A stretch of DNA of 64,000 nucleotides, from assembly GCA_029252555.1 (NCBI GenBank), contig JAQXBF010000025.1, positions 1 to 64,000 of the forward strand, written 5' to 3'. Source of the stretch: Porticoccaceae bacterium (GTDB taxonomy: Bacteria; Pseudomonadota; Gammaproteobacteria; Pseudomonadales; Porticoccaceae). A program made the position numbers and the translations under genes. Shown here piece by piece: positions 11,656-23,351 of the stretch. Below the pieces are notes generated by a model. It had not been told where the DNA came from. It did not search any database and saw only the letters and a program-made list of their open reading frames with translations. Within the stretch, counting starts at the first letter, position 1. Every line of letters begins with the position of its first letter.

Positions 11656-12036
11656 GTCGTGGATAATAAAAGACCAGTCAATCTTGATCTTGGAACGATT
11701 AAGCTTCCAATTACTTCTTATGTTTCGATTTTGCACCGAGTGTCTGGTGTGATCCTGTTTTTTGCATTAGCGATTTTCCTATGGATGCTCGAGGGAAGCC
11801 TAGCCTCAGAGCAGACCTTTAACAATCTTGGCGCAATGCTAGCTAACCCAATTTGCCAGTTTATTATTTGGGGTAGCCTTGCCGCGTTGGCCTATCACGC
11901 TGTCGCTGGTATCCGCCACTTGGTTATGGACTTTGGTCTCGGTGAAGATTCATTTGCCAGCGGCCGCAACAGTGCCTGGGGCGCAGTTGTTGTGAGCGTT
12001 GTTGTTATCGCTCTTATCACATGGTGGATTCTATAA
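11656..12036 (+). CDS. sdhC: Succinate dehydrogenase cytochrome b556 subunit SdhC
   Basis: KRPVNLDLGTIKLPITSYVSILHRVSGV; upstream TTG at 11596 is the ORF-track start, GTG near 11656 fits the family N-terminus better. Confidence 0.9.
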   Translation, partial: VVDNKRPVNLDLGTIKLPITSYVSILHRVSGVILFFALAIFLWMLEGSLASEQTFNNLGAMLANPICQFIIWGSLAALAYHAVAGIRHLVMDFGLGEDSFASGRNSAWGAVVVSVVVIALITWWIL

Positions 12037-12404
12037 TGGTTACTACAGTGACAAGCCTTGGCCGCAGCGGCCTTTCAGATTGGATGATTCAGCGTATTAG
12101 TGCCTGGGTCATGACCACTTATCTGGTGTTTATTTTTGTCTACTTTATTAGCAACCCAAATTTGAATTATGCACAGTGGGCAGAGTTAAACAGTTCGCTG
12201 CCAATGCGTATGTTTAGCCTAATCACTATTCTTTCAATTGCCGCTCATGCTTGGATTGGTATGTGGTGTGTTCTCACTGACTATATTACGGTCAGATTGA
12301 TTGGGCCAAAGGCTACTGCCATCCGTATCTTTTTTCAGCTAGGCATGATTGCAATTACCTTGCTCTACGTGATCTGGGCTATCGACATTCTCTGGGGAAT
12401 CTAA
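12036..12404 (+). CDS. sdhD: Succinate dehydrogenase membrane anchor SdhD
   Basis: Overlaps sdhC stop (TAATG); LSRSGLSDWMIQRISAWVM-like N-terminus. Confidence 0.9.
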   Translation: MVTTVTSLGRSGLSDWMIQRISAWVMTTYLVFIFVYFISNPNLNYAQWAELNSSLPMRMFSLITILSIAAHAWIGMWCVLTDYITVRLIGPKATAIRIFFQLGMIAITLLYVIWAIDILWGI

Positions 12405-12408
12405 GTAA

Positions 12409-14181
12409 ATGGCTAACATTAGAACGATGAGTTTCGATGCCGTAATCGTCGGTGGCGGCGGTTCTGGTATGCGTGCCGCACTACAATTGGCGCAATCTGG
12501 TTATAAAACAGCAGTAATTACCAAAGTATTTCCAACCCGCTCGCACACTGTTTCTGCCCAAGGCGGCATTACCTGTGCGATTGCCAGTGATGACCCGAAT
12601 GATCAATGGCAGTGGCATATGTATGACACCATTAAAGGCTCTGACTATATTGGCGATCAGGAAGCCATTGAATATATGTGCCAGACCGGCCCAGAGGCGA
12701 TTTTTGAGCTGGAGCACATGGGCCTGCCGTTTTCCCGTACGGAAGAAGGCCGCATTTACCAGCGTCCTTTTGGTGGACAGTCAAAAGATTTTGGTAATGG
12801 CGGCCAGGCGGCTCGCACCTGTGCGGCGGCGGATAGAACCGGTCACGCACTTTTGCACACTCTTTATCAGGGCAACCTTAAAAACGAAACCACATTCCTC
12901 AATGAATGGTATGCGGTGGATATTGTGAAGAACGAAGACAACGCAGTGGTTGGTGTTGTGGCGATCAATATCGAGACCGGTGAAACGGTTTATGTGAAAT
13001 CTAAAGCCACTGTATTCGCCACGGGCGGAGCAGGGCGTATCTATGCTTCTACTACCAATGCACATATCTGTACCGGCGACGGCGTGGGCATGGCGCTGCG
13101 CGCGGGCTTCCCGGTGCAGGATATTGAGATGTGGCAGTTCCACCCAACAGGTATTCACGGTGCAGGCACCTTGGTGACTGAAGGTTGTCGTGGTGAAGGT
13201 GGTTACTTAATCAACAAAGATGGCGAGCGCTTTATGGAGCGTTATGCCCCCAATGCTAAAGATCTGGCTGGCCGCGATGTGGTTGCCCGTTCAATGGTGC
13301 TAGAGATTCTAGAAGGCCGTGGCTGTGGCCCCGATGGCGACCATGTGTACCTGAAGTTGGATCATTTGGGTGAAGAGACGCTGAACGCGAAGCTGCCGGG
13401 GATTCTCGAGCTGTCGCGCACCTTTGCCCATGCTGACCCTGTAGTTGAGCCTATTCCTGTGGTCCCTACCTGTCACTATATGATGGGCGGCATTCCGACC
13501 AATGTTGATGGTCAGGCGCTGACCATTGATAAAGATGGCAATGACGAAGTTATCGAAGGCTTTTACGCCTGCGGTGAAGCAGCCTGTGTCTCCGTGCACG
13601 GCGCTAACCGTTTGGGTGGTAACTCGCTGCTGGACCTGGTGGTCTTTGGCCGCGCCTCTGGTATGTTTATCGAGAAACAGCTGCGTGAAGGCATCAACCT
13701 TAAAGACGCTAGCGAAGCTGATATTGAACGGGCAATGGAAGGTCTCAACCGTATTAACCATTCTGAAGATGGTGAAAAAGCATCAGTACTGCGTGCTGAG
13801 TTGCAGACCATTATGCAGAACTATTTCGGTGTGTTCCGTCGCGGCGACTATATGAAAGAGGGCATCGAGAAGCTTAATGCTCTGCGCCCGCGTGTTGAAA
13901 ATGTGGCGTTGGAAGACAAGAGCAATACCTTTAACACGGCCCGTATCGAAGCGCTGGAGTTGCAGAATCTGTTTGCCACTGCTGAAGCGACGGCGATTGC
14001 GGCTGAAGGGCGCACTGAGAGCCGTGGTGCTCACGCTCGTGAAGACTTCCAAGAGCGCGACGATGAAAACTGGTTGTGCCACTCGGTGTATTTCCCCGAG
14101 AGCAAGACCCTGGGCAAGCGCGGTGTGAATTTCACCTTAAAAACCCGCGAAGCTTTTGAACCTAAAATTCGTACCTATTAA
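12409..14181 (+). CDS. sdhA: Succinate dehydrogenase flavoprotein subunit
   Basis: [54 protein letters not shown]. Confidence 0.97.
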   Translation: MANIRTMSFDAVIVGGGGSGMRAALQLAQSGYKTAVITKVFPTRSHTVSAQGGITCAIASDDPNDQWQWHMYDTIKGSDYIGDQEAIEYMCQTGPEAIFELEHMGLPFSRTEEGRIYQRPFGGQSKDFGNGGQAARTCAAADRTGHALLHTLYQGNLKNETTFLNEWYAVDIVKNEDNAVVGVVAINIETGETVYVKSKATVFATGGAGRIYASTTNAHICTGDGVGMALRAGFPVQDIEMWQFHPTGIHGAGTLVTEGCRGEGGYLINKDGERFMERYAPNAKDLAGRDVVARSMVLEILEGRGCGPDGDHVYLKLDHLGEETLNAKLPGILELSRTFAHADPVVEPIPVVPTCHYMMGGIPTNVDGQALTIDKDGNDEVIEGFYACGEAACVSVHGANRLGGNSLLDLVVFGRASGMFIEKQLREGINLKDASEADIERAMEGLNRINHSEDGEKASVLRAELQTIMQNYFGVFRRGDYMKEGIEKLNALRPRVENVALEDKSNTFNTARIEALELQNLFATAEATAIAAEGRTESRGAHAREDFQERDDENWLCHSVYFPESKTLGKRGVNFTLKTREAFEPKIRTY

Positions 14182-14198
14182 TTGGGGCTGACAGAATT

Positions 14199-14903
14199 AT
14201 GTTGAATGTAAGTATTTATCGCTACAACCCTGAACTGGACTCTGAGCCTTATATGCAAGACTTTCAGGTGGACACCCAGGGCAAAGATGTCATGGTATTG
14301 GATGTGCTTGAGAAGCTTAAAACGGAAGACCCGTCACTGACTTTTCGTCGTTCTTGCCGCGAAGGTGTCTGTGGTTCTGATGGGGTTAATATTTCTGGCA
14401 AGAACGGCTTGGCCTGTATTACGCCGCTGTCAGACGCTGTGAAAGGAAATAAGCTGGTGATTCGCCCGCTGCCCGGTCTGCCGGTGATTCGTGATCTGGT
14501 GATTGATATGAGCCAGTTCTATGCCCAGTACGAGAAGATCCAGCCCTATATGATTAATAACAACCCGGCGCCTGCTATCGAAAGGTTGCAGTCTCCGGAA
14601 GAGCGTGCCAAGCTGGACGGACTGTACGAATGTATCCTCTGTGCCTGCTGTTCAACTGCTTGCCCATCGTTCTGGTGGAACCCGGATAAGTTTATTGGCC
14701 CGTCTGGTCTGTTGCAGGCTTACCGTTTCTTAGCTGATAGCCGAGATACCGCCACGGAAGAGCGTTTGGCAAATCTGGACGACCCGTTTAGTGTCTTCCG
14801 TTGTCACGGCATTATGAACTGCGTTCAGGTGTGCCCAAAAGGGTTGAATCCGACCAAGGCCATTGGCCATATTCGCAGTATGTTGATCAGAAGCGCTACT
14901 TAA
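14199..14903 (+). CDS. sdhB: Succinate dehydrogenase iron-sulfur subunit
   Basis: FRRSCREGVCGSDGVNISGKNGLACIT; CILCACCSTACPSFWWN. Confidence 0.97.
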   Translation: MLNVSIYRYNPELDSEPYMQDFQVDTQGKDVMVLDVLEKLKTEDPSLTFRRSCREGVCGSDGVNISGKNGLACITPLSDAVKGNKLVIRPLPGLPVIRDLVIDMSQFYAQYEKIQPYMINNNPAPAIERLQSPEERAKLDGLYECILCACCSTACPSFWWNPDKFIGPSGLLQAYRFLADSRDTATEERLANLDDPFSVFRCHGIMNCVQVCPKGLNPTKAIGHIRSMLIRSAT

Positions 14904-14941
14904 TCAGCCGATAAGCTTTAATTGCTCGGCTAAAAGCCCCC

Positions 14942-14968
14942 AAACGGCCAGTTTTTACTGGCCGTTTT
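14942..14968 (+). terminator. Intrinsic terminator between sdhB and sucA (AAACGGCCAGTTTTTACTGGCCGTTTT)
   Basis: Perfect inverted repeat followed by T tract. Confidence 0.8.
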
Positions 14969-15040
14969 GCCAAATGCAGTTTAGAATACTCGCGTTTGAA
15001 ATTTGCCTAATACATAGTATTAATACGGGGAATAACAGCA

Positions 15041-17875
15041 ATGCCTGAGGGCTTAATGGAGCAATTTTTACGCTCCTCCCACTTTTCTGGTGGAAACGCT
15101 GCATATATTGAAGAACTCTACGAAACCTACCTGCATGAGCCTAATAGTGTGCCGGAGGAGTGGAGCAGCTTTTTTGACTCCCTACCTCGCACCAATGGCT
15201 CAGTAACCCCGGATATTTCCCACGCTACCATTATTCAGCACTTTGAGCTGCTGGGCCGCCGCCAGGCGCGCCCAACTCCTGCGCCTGGTTCCGGTGGTAT
15301 TCATCTGGAGCATGAGCGCAAGCAGGTTAAAGTTGTTCAGCTAATTAGTTCTTACCGCTTTCGCGGCCATCAAAAAGCCAGCCTCGACCCCTTGGGGTTG
15401 ATGGACCGTGCCGATGTGCCTGATTTGCAGCTGCACTTCCATGGCCTGACGGAAGCCGACCTAGACACCACATTCCAGACCAGCCCGTTGTATATGGGTA
15501 AGCCCGAGGCAACTCTGCGCGAGATCGTTGAGACCTTGGAAGAGACTTATTGCGGCCATTTGGGCCCTGAGTTTATGCATATCACCAGCTTTGCCGAAAA
15601 GCAGTGGCTGGCCCAGCGCTTTGAATCTGTGCGCTCCAAGCCAACCTATGGTGACGAAGCCCGCATTGATGTGCTTAATCGCCTAACGGCCGCTGAAGGT
15701 TTGGAGAAACATCTGGATTCCAAGTATCCGGGTACCAAGCGTTTTGGTCTTGAGGGTGGCGAGAGCCTAATTCCACTTCTCGACTGCCTGGTGCGTCGCT
15801 CTGGTGAATACGGCTGTAAAGAAATTGTTATGGCCATGGCCCACCGCGGCCGGCTCAATGTATTGGTCAATATTCTTGGCAAGAACCCAGCTGAGATGTT
15901 CGAAGAATTTGAAGGCAAGCGCCTAGTTAATACCTCGGGCGACGTAAAGTATCATCAGGGCTTTTCATCCAATGTGATGACCCCCGGTGGTGAAGTGCAT
16001 ATGGCACTGGGCTTCAATCCGTCTCACTTGGAAATTTCCTGCCCTGTGGTGGTTGGATCTGGTCGCGCCCGTCAGGACCGCCGCGACGACTCTAAGGGCG
16101 AGAAGGTTGTGCCCATTCTAATGCACGGTGATGCGGCTTTTGCCGGTCAGGGTGTTGTTATGGAGACCTTCCAGCTCTCGCAGACCCGCGCCTATAAAAC
16201 TGGCGGTACCATCCATATTGTGATCAATAATCAGGTGGGCTTTACCACTAGCCGTCAGGATGATGCGCGCTCTACCGAATACTGTACTGATATTGCCAAG
16301 ATGGTGCAGGCACCGATTCTGCACGTAAATGGCGATAACCCAGATGCTGTGATGTTTGCCGCTATGTTAGCGGTGGATTATCGCTATGAGTTTGGCAAAG
16401 ATGTGGTGATTGATTTGGTCTGTTACCGCCGTCGCGGGCACAACGAGACCGATGAGCCGTCTTCTACCCAGCCGCTGATGTACGACATTATCCGCAAGCA
16501 CTCGACAACCAGAGCCCTGTATGCCCAAAAGTTGGTCTCTGAAGGTGTTGTGGAACAGGAGCAGGCCAATGAAATGGCCAATGCTTACAGAGCTAGCCTC
16601 GATAATGGCGACTTTGTGGTACACAACCTGGTGCGCGAGCCAGATACCAGCCTGTTTGTTAACTGGGAGCCTTATCTGGGCCATGACTGGCGCACGCCCG
16701 CCAAAACCGGCCTTGATATTAAGGCGCTGCAAGAGGTTGCTGCAAAGATTACCTCCATCCCTGATGGTATTCAGGTACAGCGTCAGGTGGCCAAAATTTA
16801 TGATGATCGCCGCAAGATGGCCGGTGGCGCGCTACCCCTAAACTGGGGAATGGCCGAGCTACTGGCCTATGGCACCTTGCTGTACGAAGGTTTTCCGATC
16901 CGTATCACCGGTCAGGATGTGCGTCGCGGTACTTTCTCACATCGCCATGCTGTGGTGTTTAACCAGAAAGATGGCGAAGCCTATCTGCCGCTGACTAATC
17001 TATCGGAGGATCAGCCGCGTTTTGATATTTACGACTCTGTTTTGTCTGAAGAAGCCGTATTGGCCTTTGAATATGGCTATGCCACCACTGCCCCCGCCGG
17101 ATTAATTATCTGGGAAGCGCAGTTTGGTGACTTTGCTAACGGTGCACAGGTTGTGATTGATCAGTTTATTGCCAGTGGTGAGCACAAATGGGGGCGTCTG
17201 TCGGGCCTGACCATGATGTTGCCGCACGGTTTTGAAGGGCAGGGGCCAGAGCATAGTTCTGCGCGCCTAGAGCGGTTCCTGCAACTCTGTGCCGAGCATA
17301 ATATGCAAATATGTAACCCTACCAGCCCTGCACAGATATTCCATTTGCTGCGCCGTCAGGCGATTCGTCCGATGCGTCGCCCGCTGGTGATTATGAGCCC
17401 TAAGTGGATTCTGCGTCATAAACTGGCGACCTCTTCTCTGGAAGATTTGGCCAATGGCGAGTTCCACAATGTGATTGATGACAGCCTTGAGCATGCCATG
17501 GTGCGCAGAGTGGTGCTTTGCTCCGGCAAGGTTTACTACCATCTGCTGGAAGAGCGTATGGAGCGCGGCATTGATGATATTGCGCTGGTTCGTTTAGAGC
17601 AACTGTACCCTTTCCCTGACTCAGAGCTGGAAGAAGCCCTGCGGCCCTACACCAATATCGAAGATATTATTTGGTGTCAGGAAGAGCCCATGAATCAGGG
17701 TGCCTGGTATAGCAGCCAGCACCATATGCGCCATGTAATCCAGCGCTTAAAACCAGAATTACACCTTAGCTATGTGGGCCGTGAAAGTTCAGCGGCTCCC
17801 GCCAGCGGATACATGTCTGTTCATTTAGAAGAGCAGAAACAATTTATTGATCAAGCACTCACAATCGACTCTTAA
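15041..17875 (+). CDS. sucA: 2-oxoglutarate dehydrogenase E1
   Basis: 944 aa; AHRGRLNVLVNILGKNPAEMFEEFEG, CYRRRGHNETDEPSSTQP. Confidence 0.97.
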   Translation: MPEGLMEQFLRSSHFSGGNAAYIEELYETYLHEPNSVPEEWSSFFDSLPRTNGSVTPDISHATIIQHFELLGRRQARPTPAPGSGGIHLEHERKQVKVVQLISSYRFRGHQKASLDPLGLMDRADVPDLQLHFHGLTEADLDTTFQTSPLYMGKPEATLREIVETLEETYCGHLGPEFMHITSFAEKQWLAQRFESVRSKPTYGDEARIDVLNRLTAAEGLEKHLDSKYPGTKRFGLEGGESLIPLLDCLVRRSGEYGCKEIVMAMAHRGRLNVLVNILGKNPAEMFEEFEGKRLVNTSGDVKYHQGFSSNVMTPGGEVHMALGFNPSHLEISCPVVVGSGRARQDRRDDSKGEKVVPILMHGDAAFAGQGVVMETFQLSQTRAYKTGGTIHIVINNQVGFTTSRQDDARSTEYCTDIAKMVQAPILHVNGDNPDAVMFAAMLAVDYRYEFGKDVVIDLVCYRRRGHNETDEPSSTQPLMYDIIRKHSTTRALYAQKLVSEGVVEQEQANEMANAYRASLDNGDFVVHNLVREPDTSLFVNWEPYLGHDWRTPAKTGLDIKALQEVAAKITSIPDGIQVQRQVAKIYDDRRKMAGGALPLNWGMAELLAYGTLLYEGFPIRITGQDVRRGTFSHRHAVVFNQKDGEAYLPLTNLSEDQPRFDIYDSVLSEEAVLAFEYGYATTAPAGLIIWEAQFGDFANGAQVVIDQFIASGEHKWGRLSGLTMMLPHGFEGQGPEHSSARLERFLQLCAEHNMQICNPTSPAQIFHLLRRQAIRPMRRPLVIMSPKWILRHKLATSSLEDLANGEFHNVIDDSLEHAMVRRVVLCSGKVYYHLLEERMERGIDDIALVRLEQLYPFPDSELEEALRPYTNIEDIIWCQEEPMNQGAWYSSQHHMRHVIQRLKPELHLSYVGRESSAAPASGYMSVHLEEQKQFIDQALTIDS

Positions 17876-17890
17876 AGCAGGAATAGATTA

Positions 17891-19081
17891 ATGGCCATTG
17901 AAATTAAGGCACCCACTTTCCCCGAATCTGTGCAAGAAGGCACTTTGGCGACTTGGCACAAAAACGTTGGCGACAGCGTAACTCGCGACGAACTTATCGT
18001 TGATATTGAAACTGACAAAGTGGTTCTCGAAGTGGTTGCACCAGCTACAGGTACTATCACCGAAGTACTGAAAGCCGAGGACGATATTGTGCTGAGCAAC
18101 GAAGTGATTGCGCGTATTGAAGAGGGTGAGGCGGCCGAGCCTGCGCTGAAGTCAGCGGCAAAGCAGGAAGAAGCCGATATTCAGGTTGCTGAAGCTTTGG
18201 TTAACCCAGCAGCGAAAAAGTTGGCTGATGAGCGCGGTATTGATCTGTCTCAGGTCTCCGGCACTGGCAAAGGTGGCAGAATTACCAAAGAAGATGTGGT
18301 TAATTTCACACCATCAGCGGCTCCAGCTGCGGCCCAAGCAGCACCGGTGGTGGCAGAAGAGGCTATGCCTGCTGGTGAGCGTGTTGAGCGCCGTGTGGTC
18401 ATGACCAGAATGCGCACGCGCATTGCTGAGCGTCTGCTGGATGTGACCCAGACCACCGCTTCACTGACCACCTTTAACGAAGTGGATATGTCAGCACTGA
18501 TGGGGCTGCGCAAACAGTACCAGGACGAATTTACCAAGACCCACAATGGCACCCGTTTGGGCTTTATGGGTTTCTTTGTAAAGGCCGCCGTAGAAGCGCT
18601 AAAGCGTTTCCCGCTGGTGAATGCCTCTATTGATGGCACAGATATTGTCTATCATGGCTTCCAGGATATCGGCGTTGCCGTTTCCACCGACCGTGGTCTG
18701 GTCGTGCCTGTACTGCGCAATGCCGAGAATATGAGCATTGCCACAATAGAGAACTCTATTGGTGAATACGCCGGTAAGGCGCGCGATGGCAAGCTGAGCA
18801 TTGAAGAGATGACTGGCGGTACGTTCACTATTACCAATGGTGGTGTGTATGGTTCATTGCTTTCAACACCTATTATTAACCCACCCCAGACCGCAATTCT
18901 GGGCATGCACACCATTCAGCAACGTCCCGTTGCCGTGAATGGGCAGGTGGAAATCCGTCCAATGATGTATCTGGCGATGTCTTATGACCATCGTCTGATC
19001 GATGGCAAGGAAGCGGTACAATTCTTGGTGGCGATTAAGCAGTTAATCGAAGACCCTGCTAAGATTTTACTTGAAATTTAA
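17891..19081 (+). CDS. sucB: Dihydrolipoyllysine-residue succinyltransferase (2-oxoglutarate dehydrogenase E2)
   Basis: Lipoyl motif [12 protein letters not shown], catalytic [13 protein letters not shown]. Confidence 0.97.
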   Translation: MAIEIKAPTFPESVQEGTLATWHKNVGDSVTRDELIVDIETDKVVLEVVAPATGTITEVLKAEDDIVLSNEVIARIEEGEAAEPALKSAAKQEEADIQVAEALVNPAAKKLADERGIDLSQVSGTGKGGRITKEDVVNFTPSAAPAAAQAAPVVAEEAMPAGERVERRVVMTRMRTRIAERLLDVTQTTASLTTFNEVDMSALMGLRKQYQDEFTKTHNGTRLGFMGFFVKAAVEALKRFPLVNASIDGTDIVYHGFQDIGVAVSTDRGLVVPVLRNAENMSIATIENSIGEYAGKARDGKLSIEEMTGGTFTITNGGVYGSLLSTPIINPPQTAILGMHTIQQRPVAVNGQVEIRPMMYLAMSYDHRLIDGKEAVQFLVAIKQLIEDPAKILLEI

Positions 19082-19111
19082 TACATAAGTTATTGATAAA
19101 TAGGTATTTAA

Positions 19112-20551
<1,440 letters not shown>

Positions 20552-20578
20552 TAACAGTTTATAGATACCTTTAAACAG

Positions 20579-20605
20579 CCCGGGACGCTGCTTCAGTGTC
20601 TCGGG
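20579..20605 (+). terminator. Intercistronic hairpin between lpdA and sucC (terminator or attenuator)
   Basis: CCCGGGACGCTG-CTT-CAGTGTCTCGGG, 12-bp stem with two G-T pairs, followed by ATTTTA. Confidence 0.6.
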
Positions 20606-20642
20606 ATTTTATCCATCCGAAAGATTTAACGGGAAGAGAAGT

Positions 20643-21809
20643 ATGAACCTGCACGAATATCAGGGTAAGCAGCTGTTTGCTGAGTACGGACTGCCAGTGT
20701 CTAAGGGCATTGCTGCAGAGACCGCGCAAGATGCCTCAGCTGCTGCCGATATCATTGGCGGAGACAAGTGGGTTGTTAAAGCCCAGGTCCACGCTGGAGG
20801 CCGCGGCAAAGCTGGCGGTGTAAAGCTGGTCAGTTCCAAAGCTGAAATTGAAGAGTTTGCCAACAACTGGTTGGGTAAAAACCTGGTGACCTATCAGACC
20901 GATGCCAATGGTCAGCCAGTTAGCTGCATTCTGGTTGAAACCTGCACCGATATTGACCAAGAGCTGTATCTTGGAGCCGTTGTCGACCGTGCCACTCGCC
21001 GCATTATCTTTATGGCCTCCACCGAAGGCGGTGTTGAGATTGAGAAGGTTGCGGAGGAGACTCCGGGAAAAATTCTAAAGGCGATTATCGATCCTCTAAC
21101 AGGCGCACAGCCATATCAGGGCCGTGACCTAGCGTTTAAGCTGGGCCTTAAAGGCGTTCAGATTAAGCAGTTTGTGCAGATCTTTATGGGTCTGGCCAAG
21201 ATGTTTAAAGAGAAAGACCTAGAACTGTTGGAGATTAACCCGCTGGTTATCACCGACGAAGGCAATCTCCACTGTCTAGATGCCAAGGTGATTATTGATG
21301 GTAATGCCATGTACCGTCAGCCAGCCATTAAAGAGATGCACGATCCCTCGCAGGAAGATGCCCGTGAAGCCCATGCCGCCTCTTTTGAACTCAACTATGT
21401 TGCCCTAGACGGCAATATTGGTTGCATGGTTAATGGCGCAGGTCTGGCCATGGGTACTATGGACATCGTTCATTTGCACGGCGGTTCACCAGCCAACTTC
21501 CTTGATGTAGGGGGCGGTGCAACCAAAGAGCGTGTAGTAGAAGCGTTTAAAATTATTCTTTCCGACAGCAATGTTAAAGCGGTACTGATCAATATCTTTG
21601 GCGGTATTGTGCGCTGTGACCTGATCGCCGATGGTGTGATTGGTGCGGTTGAGGAAGTGGGCGTAAAGATTCCGGTGGTTGTTCGCCTTGAGGGCAACAA
21701 TGCGGAATTGGGAACTAAAAAGCTTGCCGAATCTGGCCTGGCTATTATTGCAGCAACCAGCCTGACGGATGCCGCGCAACAAGCTGTTAAAGCCGCAGGA
21801 GGTAACTAA
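20643..21809 (+). CDS. sucC: Succinyl-CoA synthetase beta subunit
   Basis: [36 protein letters not shown]. Confidence 0.97.
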   Translation: MNLHEYQGKQLFAEYGLPVSKGIAAETAQDASAAADIIGGDKWVVKAQVHAGGRGKAGGVKLVSSKAEIEEFANNWLGKNLVTYQTDANGQPVSCILVETCTDIDQELYLGAVVDRATRRIIFMASTEGGVEIEKVAEETPGKILKAIIDPLTGAQPYQGRDLAFKLGLKGVQIKQFVQIFMGLAKMFKEKDLELLEINPLVITDEGNLHCLDAKVIIDGNAMYRQPAIKEMHDPSQEDAREAHAASFELNYVALDGNIGCMVNGAGLAMGTMDIVHLHGGSPANFLDVGGGATKERVVEAFKIILSDSNVKAVLINIFGGIVRCDLIADGVIGAVEEVGVKIPVVVRLEGNNAELGTKKLAESGLAIIAATSLTDAAQQAVKAAGGN

Positions 21810-21810
21810 T

Positions 21811-22683
21811 ATGTCTATCTTAATCAATGCTGACACAAAGGTTATCTGTCAAGGCTTTACAGGCGGGCAGGGTACTTTCCACTCAGAGCAAGCGCTCGAG
21901 TACGGTACAAAAATGGTTGGAGGTGTTACACCTGGTAAGGGTGGCACTGAGCACTTGGGTTTGCCGGTATTTAATACCGTTGCAGAAGCGGTAGAGGCTA
22001 CAAGCGCAGAAGCCTCGGTTATCTATGTGCCGGCACCATTCTGTAAAGATTCTATTCTGGAAGCGGCTAACGCTGGCTTAAAGCTGGTTGTGTGCATTAC
22101 TGAAGGCATTCCAACTCAGGATATGCTTGACTGTAAGGTGGTTTGCGACACATTGGGCGTACGCCTGATCGGCCCTAACTGCCCGGGCGTTATTACTCCG
22201 GGCGAGTGCAAGATCGGTATTATGCCCGGCCATATTCACCTGCCGGGCAAAGTGGGCATCGTATCTCGTTCAGGTACCCTAACTTATGAAGCCGTTAAGC
22301 AGACTACGGATTATGGTTTTGGTCAGTCTACCTGTGTAGGTATTGGTGGTGACCCCATTCCAGGCGCTAGCTTTATTGATATTCTTGCGTTGTTTGAGAA
22401 GGATGCTGCTACTGAAGCGATCGTGATGATTGGTGAGATTGGCGGTACGGCGGAAGAAGAAGCAGCGGCTTATATTAAAGCCAATGTGACCAAGCCGGTT
22501 GTGTCTTATATTGCTGGTGTTACTGCACCTGCGGGTAAGCGTATGGGCCATGCTGGTGCCATTGTTTCCGGTGGCAAGGGTACTGCAGATGAGAAGTTTG
22601 CAGCGCTTGAAGATGCTGGTGTTAAGACGGTTCGCAGCCTGGCTGATATTGGTGCTGGCCTGAAAGAAATTACTGGTTGGTAA
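21811..22683 (+). CDS. sucD: Succinyl-CoA synthetase alpha subunit
   Basis: [39 protein letters not shown]; start 21811 preferred over 21769. Confidence 0.96.
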   Translation: MSILINADTKVICQGFTGGQGTFHSEQALEYGTKMVGGVTPGKGGTEHLGLPVFNTVAEAVEATSAEASVIYVPAPFCKDSILEAANAGLKLVVCITEGIPTQDMLDCKVVCDTLGVRLIGPNCPGVITPGECKIGIMPGHIHLPGKVGIVSRSGTLTYEAVKQTTDYGFGQSTCVGIGGDPIPGASFIDILALFEKDAATEAIVMIGEIGGTAEEEAAAYIKANVTKPVVSYIAGVTAPAGKRMGHAGAIVSGGKGTADEKFAALEDAGVKTVRSLADIGAGLKEITGW

Positions 22684-22700
22684 GGTCTTTTGTGGTATGT

Positions 22701-22729
22701 AAAAAAGCGGCTCTTGAGCCGCTTTTTTA
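22701..22729 (+). terminator. Intrinsic terminator after sucCD (AAAAAAGCGGCTCTTGAGCCGCTTTTTT)
   Basis: GCGGCTC/GAGCCGC stem with T tract. Confidence 0.9.
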
Positions 22730-22740
22730 TGTCTGGGATA

Positions 22741-22850
22741 CTTTGCTTAGCATGCCCCGGGAAGCGAAATGCCTCTTTGTCTGCCCCTGTCACCCTGTAC
22801 CCAAAGCGCTCTGCGGGGCATGCTAAACGCAGTGAAGGATTGCTTTAACC
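22741..22850. repeat. Dispersed intergenic repeat, copy B
   Basis: TGTCACCCTGTACCCAAAGCGCTCTGCGGGGCATGCTAAACGCAGTGAAGGAT, near match to copy E at ~27013. Confidence 0.65.
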
Positions 22851-22916
22851 CAACTATGTGCCACAGTTAAAGGACTAAGAGAACCTCAAGGGGTCTTAAA
22901 GAATCTATTGAGGTTA

Positions 22917-23177
22917 ATGGAGAATCTTAAGGCACTAAAGGCAACATCAGTCAGATTAGATGACGAAACATTAGAGCGGGTAGGCCAGATAGCCGAGGCC
23001 ATGGAGCGTCCCCGCGTCTGGCTTATGAGCGAGGCAATTAAGCAATATGTAGCGCGAGAAGAATGGGCTGCTTATAAAATCGACAAGGCCGTAGACGCGG
23101 CAGATGAAGGCAAGCTAATTGAACACTCAACGGTGAAAGCCAAGTGGGAGGCAAAGCGTGGAACTCAATTGGACTGA
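22917..23177 (+). CDS. Ribbon-helix-helix (CopG/ParD-like) antitoxin
   Basis: KATSVRLDDETLERVGQIAEAMERPRVWLMSEAIKQYVAREEW typical RHH pattern. Confidence 0.75.
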   Translation: MENLKALKATSVRLDDETLERVGQIAEAMERPRVWLMSEAIKQYVAREEWAAYKIDKAVDAADEGKLIEHSTVKAKWEAKRGTQLD

Positions 23178-23210
23178 GTTTGCTATTGCCGATCTTAGTT
23201 TTGGTTCTGT
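23158..23210 (+). pseudogene. Truncated ParE/RelE-family toxin N-terminus overlapping antitoxin 3' end
   Basis: GTG start inside antitoxin end; VELNWTEFAIAD matches ParE-type N-terminus, then similarity stops about 30 bp before repeat copy C. Confidence 0.6.
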
Positions 23211-23237
23211 AGGGCAATTATTTTTATGCGGGGTTCT

Positions 23238-23325
23238 GGCAGGTCCTTCGACTCGCTTCGCTCCCTCAGCATGACTTAAGATTCTGTCACCCTGAGGGAG
23301 CGAGGCGAAGGATTTCTTAAATCTA
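23238..23325. repeat. Dispersed intergenic repeat, copy C
   Basis: GGTCCTTCGACTCGCTTCGCTCCCTCAGCATGACTTAAGATTCTGTCACCCTGAGGGAGCGAGGCGAAGGAT. Confidence 0.6.
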
Positions 23326-23351
23326 CCCGCGATGCCCCAAAAGATCGCAAC

